Shown here: positions 38,356 through 47,544 of the stretch, in pieces | Layout: every line of letters starts with the position of its first letter | How positions within the stretch are numbered: the first letter of the stretch is position 1 | NCBI GenBank assembly: GCA_963667575.2 | Contig: CAXXHY010000003.1 | Location: forward strand, 1 to 64,000 | DNA: 64,000 nt | From: G963665495 sp963667575 | GTDB taxonomy: Bacteria; Desulfobacterota; Desulfovibrionia; Desulfovibrionales; Desulfovibrionaceae | Direction: 5' to 3' | The notes under the pieces: generated by a model | Databases searched by the model: none | What the model was told of the DNA's origin: nothing | Seen by the model: the letters and a program-made list of their open reading frames with translations, nothing else | Translations under genes and position numbers: made by a program

Positions 38356-38392
38356 AAAACGGCCGGGCGAACAATGCTCCCCCGGCCGTTTG
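38356..38392 (-). terminator. Terminator of the Hdr operon
   Basis: AAACGGCCGGG (38357-38367) pairs with CCCGGCCGTTT (38381-38391); on the minus strand it runs into T7. It ends the eight-gene operon, 15 bases after the last stop. Confidence 0.9.
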
Positions 38393-38406
38393 CAACGAGT
38401 TGGGAT

Positions 38407-39741
38407 TTAATATTCCATGTCCAGGTCCACCCCGAATTTTTCCCACTGTGCGGCCGCATCCTGTTCGGCCTTGGCCAGTTCTTCGCCCTGGAGCGGATCG
38501 ATGATCAGGGCCTCGGCCACAATCTGCCAGATGTATTTTGTCTGGTGCTTCAGGTCGGTGTAATATTTTGGAATGCGCCTCATGATCTGGTCGCGGCAAT
38601 TGGAGCAGCCCACGCCAACAACGCTGGCACCGCTGCGCCGGATCTGATCCGCCTTGAAACGCGAATGATAGGCGCTCTGATCGTCGAAAGGCATGGGCCA
38701 GTTTCCGCTGCCCGCGCCGCAGCAGAAGTTGTTTTCCCGGTTGGGGATCATCTCCACGAAGTTGTCCACGCACTGGTTGAGAATCCAGCGGGCTTCGTCA
38801 AAAAAGGCCACGCCGTAATGGCGCAGCAGTTCGCGCCCGTGTTTACAGGAGTCGTGCCAGGTGAACAGATCGTCGGCGTGCACGCTCTTGTCCAGCTTGA
38901 TGCGTCCTTGCTGGATGAGTTCGATGAGATAGTCATAAAGATAGACAAAGCGGACTTCGCGTTCCGGATCTTCCTCCAGGCAGTATTTCATGCCCAGTCG
39001 GCAACCATAGGAGCCACCACCGCAATCCGGCATGATCATCCGTTTGATGTTGTGTTTGTCCATGTAGTCCAGCTTGCGCTTGGCCAGAATCTTTGAGCCC
39101 TCGTAGTTGGCGGAAAACAGTGCCCAGTCCACGGCTTCCCAGCCTTCACTGGGGACTGTCCAGTTTTCCCGAGCCGCATAAAAGATTTTCCACCACCAGA
39201 ACTGGTCTTCGAAATCCCCGAAGACTTCCTTGGAGTTGGGAAAAAACAGGATGTCGGCCCCGTCCTTGTCAACGGGCACATAAAAGCCCGGCAGTTCGTC
39301 CTCGGCCAGTTCCTGGCTGAGTTCGGCCATGCCCTGCAAATAGTCCTCCTTGGTAATGGCCAGGTTGTTGCCGGTTTCGATGTTGTTCATGCAGCCCTTG
39401 TGGATGGTGCCGGGAACCTTGTCCCGTTCGCGCAGATGGCGCATGTGCACCATGATCGGCACGATGTCTATGCCGGCCGGGCAGTTTTGCGCGCAGCGTC
39501 CGCAACAGGTGCACAACCAGACATAATCCGAGTTCACCACCTCTTCCAGCAGCCCCATACGCAGCATTTGTATCACCTTGCGCGTGTTCCAGCTTTCAAA
39601 ACCCGGGGCCGCGGCAGTGGGGCAGCCACTGACGCAACTGCCGCAGGCCAGGCACGCGCTGAAATCAAATTTGTCCAGATATTCGCGTATCTCCGCGGGC
39701 AATTCCCTCGGACGAATCACCTCAATCGTATCGCTTCCCAT
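38407..39741 (-). CDS. HdrD-like iron-sulfur protein with CCG domains
   Basis: A 444-residue protein. Two [4Fe-4S] motifs (CLACGSCVSGCP and CTCCGRCAQNCP) are followed by two cysteine-rich CCG segments: DCGGGSYGCR, DSCKHGREL, FCCGAGSGNW and GCSNCRDQI. This is the HdrC-HdrB fusion plan of HdrD and related Fe-S oxidoreductases that bind noncubane clusters. No signal peptide or membrane helix. ATG at 39741 follows GAGGTG. Last gene of the operon; it could offer a second disulfide-reducing site besides HdrBC. Confidence 0.85.
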   Translation of the reverse strand: MGSDTIEVIRPRELPAEIREYLDKFDFSACLACGSCVSGCPTAAAPGFESWNTRKVIQMLRMGLLEEVVNSDYVWLCTCCGRCAQNCPAGIDIVPIMVHMRHLRERDKVPGTIHKGCMNNIETGNNLAITKEDYLQGMAELSQELAEDELPGFYVPVDKDGADILFFPNSKEVFGDFEDQFWWWKIFYAARENWTVPSEGWEAVDWALFSANYEGSKILAKRKLDYMDKHNIKRMIMPDCGGGSYGCRLGMKYCLEEDPEREVRFVYLYDYLIELIQQGRIKLDKSVHADDLFTWHDSCKHGRELLRHYGVAFFDEARWILNQCVDNFVEMIPNRENNFCCGAGSGNWPMPFDDQSAYHSRFKADQIRRSGASVVGVGCSNCRDQIMRRIPKYYTDLKHQTKYIWQIVAEALIIDPLQGEELAKAEQDAAAQWEKFGVDLDMEY

Positions 39742-39849
39742 GGCGTGCACCTCGTTGTTGAACGTCGTGGGGGGCTTCCCGCCCCGGCCGGAGACATCAC
39801 TGCCCCGGCCGAAGGCGGGTAAAAGCCCCGTTTGGCTTTTTCAAAGTCT

Positions 39850-40780
39850 TCACGCTGTCACTGCATCCGCCTCAACGGCTTCACCGGTCTGGTCGTACAT
39901 CAGTCCGCAGCGCAGATCGAAGTGCTTGTTCACACTCATGGTCGGGCAGGCCGAGTTCAGGGCCACCTGCACCACGGTGGAGCCCAGAAAGGCCTTTTCC
40001 GGATCGATTTCCTTGGTATGGTGCGCCATGATGATCAGGTCGGCCTGCTTGATACGGGCCATTTTGAGGATCTCGGTGGACGCCATGCCTTCCCAGCATT
40101 CGAACTCGCAGCTCTTGATGCCGGCCATGCGTTCGCCGTACTCGTCATGCAGACGCTGGCGTGCTTCGGCAACCTGGCTTTCCACTTCCTCCTGGCCCAT
40201 GCCGGTGTTGTCCACCGCATGGAAGACCACCAGATTGGAGTTGTAGTGGCGGGCAATCTGTCCGCCGTAGGATACGGCGCACTCGGCAGCAGTGGAGAAG
40301 TCCGTGGCCACGAGCACGTTTTTGAAGGTCTGCTCACCGTAGGGAGTCTGCCGGGTGACGATCATCACCGGGCAGGGCGACCGCTGGCTGACCCGCTCGA
40401 GCGTACTGCCGGCCATGCCCCACATCCGGGAGCGTTGTTCGGCGTAGTTCTTCGAATGCGGTCCCATGACCACCAGATCGGCCTTTTTCTGCCGGACCAC
40501 GCGCAGGATCTCGTTATGCGGGATGCCTGCTTTGACGATGATGCTGTGGTCTTTGACGCCTTCGAGCTTGTCCTTGTAAAACGCGGCGATATTCTGTCTG
40601 ATCCGGTCGGTTTCGCCCGAGGCCTCGAGGTGCTCCATGCTGCCCCAGCCGTTGCTCAATGCCGCAAACATGGGTCAGATAGAGTTTCGAATCGAAACGC
40701 TGCGCAAAGGAGATGGCCTTGTCGGCAGCACATTCGCAAATCTCTGACGGCGTGATCGCTAAAACGATGTCCTTAAACAT
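39850..40780 (-). CDS. Tandem universal stress protein (frameshifted)
   Basis: About 309 residues with two Usp domains. The first starts MFKDIVLAITPSEICECAAD and has MGPHSKNYAEQRSRMWGMAGST; the second starts FKNVLVATDFSTAAECA and ends with IIMAHHTKEI and FLGSTVVQVALNSACP. A +1 in the A3 run at 40667-40669 breaks residue 35 or so; removal gives LTHVAALSNGWG. The nucleotide loop of the first domain (GxxxxxGxxGS/T) is partly kept. AAGGAGG precedes the start. Location inside an Hdr operon suggests a regulatory or chaperone role for the complex. Confidence 0.82.
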
Positions 40781-40825
40781 GATACGCCTCCTTGATTCGT
40801 TTGCTTCCTTGACGCATCCCAGGCT

Positions 40826-41705
40826 TCAGGCCATGGCTGCATCGGTGATCATGGAAGCCAGTCGTCCGCTGACGACCATGTTTTTCTGCAATTGCAGGCT
40901 CGACCCCGGCAACCCGAACGCCAGGCCGATCAGTTGGGGCAGATACAGAACGCTCACAGGCGATTGTTCTGCCAGTTTTTTCAAAGCTTCATCCTGGTAG
41001 CCCTCCAGATTCATCTGGCAGAGCGGACAAACGGTCACGATGACGTCCGCCTCGGCCGCGCTTTGCAGAATGCGGCCCACGGAGCGCAGGGCAACGGGTT
41101 TCTGGCTGGCCCATGAGCGATGCCCCGCAGCATTTGGCCCCCATGTCCCAGGAAAACACTTCCGCACCCAGAGCCTCTATTATGGGCTCCATGGTCCCGT
41201 GGGCGTTCGGGGTCATCAAAGACCACATGGGGACGCAAGATCTGGCAGCCGTAATAGGGAGCCACCCGCAGCCCTTCCAGCGGGCGGGTGACATTGGCCT
41301 CAATGGATTCGAACAGGTCGTTGGCAAAGACATCCAGCAGATGGCGTACGCGCAGATCGGAATCCAGTGAAAGGTCCTTCCTCCTTGAGGATTGCCGTTG
41401 ACCGTGGCCCGTGTCATGGGTGTTTTTGTCTTTATGGCCGCCTGGAGCAAATTCAGATAGCAGGCGCTGCAAGGCACCAGCACATCCGCGTCCGGCAGGT
41501 TTCTGGCCGCCAGGGCGAGATTGCGTGCCGGCAGTGCGGTGGCCAGCAGTTCGCTGACGGCTTCCACCGCACTGGCTCCGCAGCAGGTCCAGCCAGGAAT
41601 CTCTTCTATCCGCACGTCCATTGCATCCAGTACGGCCCGGGTGCTGACGTCGTATTCCATGGCGCTTTCCTGCAGCGAGCAACTTGGGTAGTAGCTGTAC
41701 GTCAT
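40826..41705 (-). CDS. hdrB: Heterodisulfide reductase subunit B-like (frameshifted)
   Basis: About 292 residues with two CCG domains, the ligands of HdrB noncubane clusters. First: YYPSCSLQESA, WTCCGAS, PCSACYLNLL. Second: PYYGCQILRP, GAKCCGASLM, VCPLCQMNLEG. Three indels interrupt it: near 41378-41386 (-1), 41196-41198 (+1) and 41104-41105 (+1). Its ATG overlaps the hdrC stop (ATGA). It would reduce a disulfide with electrons from HdrA through HdrC. In sulfate reducers the true substrate is unproven; DsrC trisulfide is often proposed. Confidence 0.88.
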
Positions 41706-42261
41706 GATCCTTCCTCCATTCGCCGGACTTTCTGAAAGAGCTTGTCCAGGCTGCCACGATGTTCGTTGGAAGCCATGTGCAGCTTGCCCTTGCGCAGCAT
41801 CTTCAGGCCGATGGGGGCGAAGTCCAGAGCCAGCAGCGGGTTTTTCATGGCCAGCATGTAGTCCCGCATCAGGGCGCTTTCCTGGACCCTTCCGTACGAT
41901 CCGGGACATTGTTGACAAAGGATTTGTAGAACGTGGCGTGTTTTTTGTTCTTTTCTCCTCCGAACCGGGTGGCCAGGCGTTTGAGGGCAAAGACGCTTTC
42001 GGTAATGGGCAGACCGCGCGGACAGCGCAGCGTGCAGGAGTAGCAGGCGGAGCAGAGCCAGAAGGTGTGGGATTCGAAGACTTCCTGCTCCAGGCCGAGC
42101 AGAATCTTGCGCCACATCTGCCGGGGAGTCAGATCCATGGACGCAGCGTTGGGGCAGGAGGCCGAACAGGTGCCGCACTGGATGCAGGCGGCCATATTGG
42201 TCCGGATTTCCTGAAGCAGCGCCTCCATGGGCGATTCGTTGTTTTCATAATCCATCAGCAT
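41702..42261 (-). CDS. hdrC: Heterodisulfide reductase subunit C-like (frameshifted)
   Basis: About 186 residues with two [4Fe-4S] motifs (CIQCGTCSASCPNA and CSACYSCTLRCPRG) that pass electrons from HdrA to HdrB. A one-base loss near 41893-41898 separates this from the normal C-terminus (YGRVQESALMRDYMLAMKNP). GAGGTG precedes the ATG. The stop overlaps hdrB. Confidence 0.9.
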
Positions 42262-42319
42262 GTTTCACCTCTTCCAGATGTTGTTGTGTCGAGGGATGCA
42301 GTTGGACTTTCCCCTCCAG

Positions 42320-45300
42320 CTACACCAGCTCCTCCAGGGCCGCGTCGATGACCGACATGACCTGGTTGTCCGTGAAGCCGCGCAGATACGAGGCGCTGTT
42401 GGGGCAGATGGCGGCGCAGGCACCGCAGCCCTGGCAGAGCAGCTCGTCCACCACGACCATTTCCCTGACTGAATCCAGATGGCGCGCCGCCGTATGGACA
42501 GACCTCCACGCAGGCTCCGCAGCGGGAGCAGAGCGTATGCTTGACTTCGGCCACGGTGTTGGAGCTGGAGAGCCCCTTTCTGCTGAGAATCTGCAGGGCG
42601 CGCTGGGCAGCGGCCTTGGCCGAGGCAATGGTCTCGTTCATGGTGCCGGGCGCGTGGGCGATGCCGCACATAAACACACCCTGTTTCAGGAAATCCACTG
42701 GCCGCCATTTGGATTCGGCTTCCTGGAAGAAACCGTTCTGCGTCAGCGGCACGTTGAATATTTCCGCCAGCTCGCTGTTGTCGTTGGGGTCGATGCCCAC
42801 CGAGAGCACCAGCATGTCTGGATTCAGCTCGATGGTGTTCTGCAGCAGTTCGTCCCAGATCTTGATCACGGGTTTGCCGTTGGCAAAGGTGACATTGGGC
42901 TTGTGGTTCAGGTCGTAGCGGATGAATATGGCGCCCAGTTTGCGGGCCTCCGTATAGTAGTGCTCGGAAAAGCCGTAGCTCATGATGTCCCGGTAGAGTA
43001 CGTAGACCGGCAGATCCGGGCGGCGCTGTTTGAGCACGCGGATGTTCTTGAGCGCCTGCGCGCAGCAGACCCGGCTGCAGTAGTTGCGGTTTTCCTCCCG
43101 TGAGCGCCAGCACTGGATCATCACCAGTCCGTTGATTCCTGCCAGGTCCAGCTTGCCCGTACCGAGGGCTTCTTCCAGTTCCAGCTGCGAGAGCACGCTT
43201 TTGTGCGTCCGGAATCCGTAGTCGTAGACTCTGGACTGTTGTCCGCCCGTGGCCAGAATGGTGGCACCGTGCTCGAGCGGATAGGTGCCCTCGTCCCGTG
43301 GATATCAGGCTCATGAACCGACCGGCCCGACCTGTGGACAAGGTGACGCGCGCGTCCGTGAAAAATCCGGATGTGCGGGTGCTTTTGCACCTGTTCAATG
43401 AGTCCTTCCATATAGTGGCGCGGGTCGTCGCCCTCGAGCGTATAGTGCAGATTCATGGCCAGACCGCCGAGGTTTTCCTCCTGTTCCACCAGACAGACCC
43501 CGTATCCGTGGTCGGCGATGCCCAGGGCGGCGGTCATGCCGGCCAGCCCGCCTCCCACAACCAGGGCCTCGCGGTGCACGGGCTGCGGATGGGGCAGGGG
43601 AGTGGGATCCTGGCCCATGAGCTTGACCGCGGCCATGGTCATGAGCGAGGCCACCTCGCGTGCCAGATTCTGCGGTGTCTGCTCGGGGGCAGCCGCTGTT
43701 TCGAACAGCGGTGTGAACACGGTCCACAACATTCATCAGGGTGGGGTTCAAGCCGATTTTAGCGCCCAGTTCGCGCAGTTTTGGGACATATGCGTAGGGC
43801 ATGCATGCTCCCAGCAGCACCCCGGTTGGGCTGATGTTCGCGTACGAGTTCCTCAAGACGTTCCCAGCCTTGCGTACTGCAGGCCTGGTCCACTGTGGCC
43901 AGCCGGCGCATATGCCTTTTTGGCGGGAGAGCCTGTCTGTCAGCAGTTCGAAGTCCACTTCCTTTTCCAGGGACGGACAGGAGGTGCAGAACGCGGCCAG
44001 CAGCTTTGGCACTAACTTCGCGTGTCACATTGCGATAGGTCGGCTCGGGTTCGGGCACCTGTTCCTTGAGCGGAGCGTAGATGTTGATGAGGCGCGAGGC
44101 CTCAAGGGCGGCGGCGCCGGATAGGATCAGGCTTTCGGCTATGTCGCGCGGACCGCCGAACGCTCCTGCCGCCATGATGCCCAGCTGGCTGGTACGGGAC
44201 GGGCCGTAGTTTTTGGTGGCGCAGAACCCGTAGTCGTTCAGCTCGATGCCGCAGATCCGGGCCAGTTCTTCTGTTTCCTTGGGCGGGCGCGCACCAACTG
44301 CCAGAACCACCATGTCGAAATGTTCGTTGACCAGCACGCCGTTGGAATCCGTGTATTGCAGCTGCAGGCTGTTTTCCTCGTCCATGCCGGGCAGCACCGT
44401 ATGGATGCGTGCCCGAATGAACCGGACGCCGTCTTCCTGTTCGGCATTATCCCGGTAACATTGGAAGTTTTTGCCAAAGGTGCGCATGTCCATGCTGAAA
44501 ATGGTGGTTTCCAGTTCCCCGTTTCCCGGCCTGGCGTACGCGTTTTTTGGCCAGCAGGGCTTCCTTGATGGAAACCATGCAGCAGAAGGATGAGCAGAAA
44601 TCGGCATTGCGCCGGACATCCCGCGAGCCCACGCATTGCAGCCAGGCAATGCGCTTGACCGGCTGTTTGTCTCCTGGGCGCAGCAAAGGCTTGCCCCTGC
44701 CGCCGCCTTCCGGACCTGTTCCGCTGATGAGCCGTTCGAACTCCACGGACGTCATCACGCCCGGATGCTGTCCGTAAAGGTAGGTCCCGGCCATGTTCAT
44801 CGGATCGTTGGCGATGTCGAAGCTTTCGAATCCTGCGGACAGAATCACGGCGCCCACTTCGCATTCGATCCGTTCGTCCGTGACGAAACGCATGAACTGT
44901 TTTTCCAGCCAGGGAACGATTTCCTTTTTCTGCAGGGGCTTGTGAAGCAGCTCGCGCTTTGCTCCCAGCTCCAGGAATGCATCCAGCTCTTCCTGTTTCA
45001 GTTCCTGTTTTTGTCCCTGAAGCAGGAAAACTGGCAGATCGGGGCGTAGTTCCAGGGCTCTGCTGATGACGCGTTTGACCGCGCCTTCCATGAGCTCGAG
45101 CGAGACCACGGCCAGGCCGATGTGGCCTTTTTCCAGCTGTTCCACGGCTTCTGCGGCACTGCGCGCATGGAGTACGGGGAATTCGTGTTCCCCGAGCCAT
45201 TGGGTGAGCTGTTCGCTTATTTCCTTGTCCGGATCCACGAGCAGGATGGGGAAGTCTTTGCGCATGCCGAGTTTGAAGTCGATTGCCCCGGAGGGACATG

Positions 45301-45817
45301 CCTCGGCGCAGGCCGAACAGCGCAGACAGTTGTCCAGGTCCACCACATAGTGGTTGGGAATATGCTGGGGCACAGGCAGATGGATGGCTGCGCGCTGTGT
45401 CAGTCCGGCATTGAATTCGCTGGGTACGCTGACCGGGCAGACCTCGGCGCACTGGCCGCAGCCCGTGCATTTGTGGGGATCCACAAAGGTCGAGCGTTTG
45501 CGCAGGGTGGCCTGGAACTGGCCCGGATCTCCGTCCAGGGTTTCCAGTTCGGTGGCAAGAAGCAGGTCGATGTTGCGGTGAAACAGTCCCTTGCGCAGGC
45601 AGAACTGGCTGGAAGCGTCCCGTTCGGTCAAGGGCAGCATTTTGCACATGCCGCAGTGGTCGCTGGGAAACTGATGGTCCAGCTTGGTCAGAAAGCCCCC
45701 GATATGCGGCTGTTTGTCTATCAGCATCACCTTATGGCCGGTCTCGGCCAGGTCCAGCGCGGCGTGTATGCCGGCCACTCCCGCTCCGACCACCAGGGCT
45801 CCGTAACTGCTTTTCAT
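42320..45817 (-). CDS. Fused double HdrA flavoprotein with receiver-like insert (frameshifted)
   Basis: About 1165 residues once indels are removed. Module 1: FAD motif VVGAGVAGIHAALDLAETG (13-31), HCGMCKML, two [4Fe-4S] motifs (CTGCGQCAEVCPVSVPSEF, CLRCSACAEACP), then at about 185-305 an inserted receiver-like domain (FPILLVDPDKEISEQL), then VGAVILSAGFESFD onward. Module 2: AAFCTSCPSLEKEVDF, LLGACMPYAYVPKLREL, FAD motif VVGGGLAGMTAALGIADHG, VMIQCWRSREENRNYCSRVCC, and a C-terminal ferredoxin (CSRCGACVEVCP, CQGCGACAAICP). Indels: 44543-44548, 44005-44008, 43917-43921 (-1), 43820-43823, 43729-43732, 43361-43365, 43288-43290, 42487-42491. AAGGGAGG precedes ATG 45817. Confidence 0.8.
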
Positions 45818-45830
45818 GGCGTCCTCCCTT

Positions 45831-46967
45831 TTAGGCGCACGCTTCCGTGAGTTCGCCGAATTCGTTTTCCTTGAAGACCGAAAGCGGTGGCGCTTCATTG
45901 GGATCGCGACCGGGCACGTAATCGAAGGCCTGTTGCGTTTTGGCGGAAACCGTTCGGAACAGTTCCATGACCGGTATGTCGTTGGGGCAGGCGTTGGAAC
46001 ATTGTCCGCAGCCAACACAGGCCGTGCTCATGTGCGCCAGCCTGGTGAGATGGAAAAAGGCGGTATCCGTGGGCATGCGCAGCATGCCGGATTTTTCGGC
46101 CCAGCCCATGTATTGCCAGGGTTTGTGGTCGAAAACATCGGTGAGGAATACGCATTCCTTGCAGTAGCAGACCGGACAGGCCACCCGGCAGTTGTAGCAG
46201 TTCACGCAGCCGGAGAGATATTCGCCCAGCTTTTCCATGTTGGCCGTGGCTGCCGAGGTCTCCTCGAACATGGCGTCGCGGAAGGCGATACGCTGTGCTG
46301 TGAGCTCTTGCGTGGCTCTGGTTCGCTGTCCGCTGTCGCTGGCGTCTTCCAGTTCCAGTTTGCGTACGGCGCTTTCACCGGCCGCGCTCTGGGATATGAG
46401 CGGTATGTATTGCGCCAGGTCCGCGCCAAAGAATCCCAGAGCCAGGTCCGCGCCCTCCGGGGTGGCGTATTCGCACGCCTTGCAGGCCTTGGCTATTTCC
46501 TGGCCGCCCGACACGGATCCGCCGGAGTTGATGAAGTCCAGGGTCAGCGTACGGGCGTCCGTAGCTTGTATGGCCTGGCGGTAGGCGTTGTTGTCGTAGG
46601 CGCCGTAGCAATCCAGGCCGATGAGCAGCAGATTGTCGGAATTGCCCTGGTTGAGTTTGATGAGTTCCACAAAGGCGCGCAGTTCGCACGGACGCAGTAC
46701 CGCGGCCACTACTCCGGTGTTTTCGCCGTGGGTCAGACGCGAGAGCAGCTTGGCCCCGTTGAGCGGAAAGGCCGGGGAGAGCGGACTGGCCTGACTCATC
46801 AAGGCGGGATCCGTTATCAGTGCGGGCATGGCAACGCCGCTGCCCGGCTGCTGGCGCATGGTGAACACCGCATCCGCCACTCCCCTTTCGAGCAGGGATG
46901 CCAGAAACGCCTGCAATGCGGCCGCCGGATCTTTATCCGTTACTGGTATTTTCGCTATGGAAGCCAT
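45831..46967 (-). CDS. FdhB/FrhB-like iron-sulfur subunit
   Basis: A 378-residue protein with the FrhB/FdhB-family N-terminal and middle regions (VVAAVLRPCELRAFVELIKL, LIGLDCYGAY) and C-terminal clusters CVNCYNCRVACPVCYCKEC and CVGCGQCSNACP. Such subunits pass electrons between NAD(P)H, formate or F420 sites and Hdr complexes. No indel. AAAGGAG precedes the ATG. Lying between mvhD and the double HdrA, it is a likely entry port for electrons; the donor is not identifiable from sequence. Confidence 0.82.
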   Translation of the reverse strand: MASIAKIPVTDKDPAAALQAFLASLLERGVADAVFTMRQQPGSGVAMPALITDPALMSQASPLSPAFPLNGAKLLSRLTHGENTGVVAAVLRPCELRAFVELIKLNQGNSDNLLLIGLDCYGAYDNNAYRQAIQATDARTLTLDFINSGGSVSGGQEIAKACKACEYATPEGADLALGFFGADLAQYIPLISQSAAGESAVRKLELEDASDSGQRTRATQELTAQRIAFRDAMFEETSAATANMEKLGEYLSGCVNCYNCRVACPVCYCKECVFLTDVFDHKPWQYMGWAEKSGMLRMPTDTAFFHLTRLAHMSTACVGCGQCSNACPNDIPVMELFRTVSAKTQQAFDYVPGRDPNEAPPLSVFKENEFGELTEACA

Positions 46968-47031
46968 TGGTGTCTCCTTTGCTTAGCATTTTGTGAAAAA
47001 CGCTAACCGAACTGTCCCGTTACTATTCCGA

Positions 47032-47082
47032 GGGGGTCTGGGGGGAATCATTTCCCCCCAACGGGGTCTGGGGCAGAGCCCC
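47032..47082. repeat. G-rich double hairpin element inside the Hdr operon
   Basis: GGGGGG/CCCCCC (47040-47059) and GGGGTCTGGGGCAGAGCCCC (47063-47082) form two adjacent hairpins; GGGGTCTGGGG occurs twice, with a third near copy at 47032-47045. It looks like a dispersed intergenic repeat of the type seen in Desulfovibrio relatives and fills most of the 137-base gap between mvhD and the FdhB-like gene. It may stabilise or attenuate the operon transcript. Confidence 0.55.
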
Positions 47083-47104
47083 ATTGTCCCCCTGACGTCT
47101 TCTT

Positions 47105-47527
47105 TCACACAGCCATGCTCGCCTTGGCGTCGCAGGGGCCGAGTTCGCGGATTTCCTCCACCAGGTGGTTTACGGTTTCCGCAAATTCGTTGCCTTCGCT
47201 GGCGCCGATCCAGGTCAGTTTGAGCCTGCGCGGATCGATACCGAAACTGGCGATGATTTCCTTGAGCAGTTTGACCCGGCGCCGGGCTTTGTAATTGCCG
47301 TTGGTGTAATGGCAGTCTCCGGGGTGGCAGCCGCTGATCAGCACGGCGTCCGCGCCGGAGATCAGCGCCTTGATGACGTATTTGGGATCCACCATGCCTG
47401 TGCACATCATCCGGACCAGCCGGACGTTTGGCGACTGGATCATCCGGGCTGTTCCGGCAAGATCCGCGGCGGTGTAGGTGCACCAGTTGCAGACAAAGGC
47501 GATGATGGTCGGTTCGAACGTGGACAT
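47105..47527 (-). CDS. mvhD: MvhD/FrhD-type iron-sulfur subunit
   Basis: A 140-residue [2Fe-2S] protein that links a hydrogenase or formate dehydrogenase to HdrA. The family cysteines are CNWCTYTAADLAGT, MCTGMVDP and GCHPGDCHYTNGN; all positions are Cys, none is TGA. GGAGG precedes the ATG. No hydrogenase large subunit is in the window, so the partner is probably the FdhB-like protein or an enzyme encoded elsewhere. Confidence 0.93.
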   Translation of the reverse strand: MSTFEPTIIAFVCNWCTYTAADLAGTARMIQSPNVRLVRMMCTGMVDPKYVIKALISGADAVLISGCHPGDCHYTNGNYKARRRVKLLKEIIASFGIDPRRLKLTWIGASEGNEFAETVNHLVEEIRELGPCDAKASMAV

Positions 47528-47544
47528 TGCGATACCTCCTGTGC

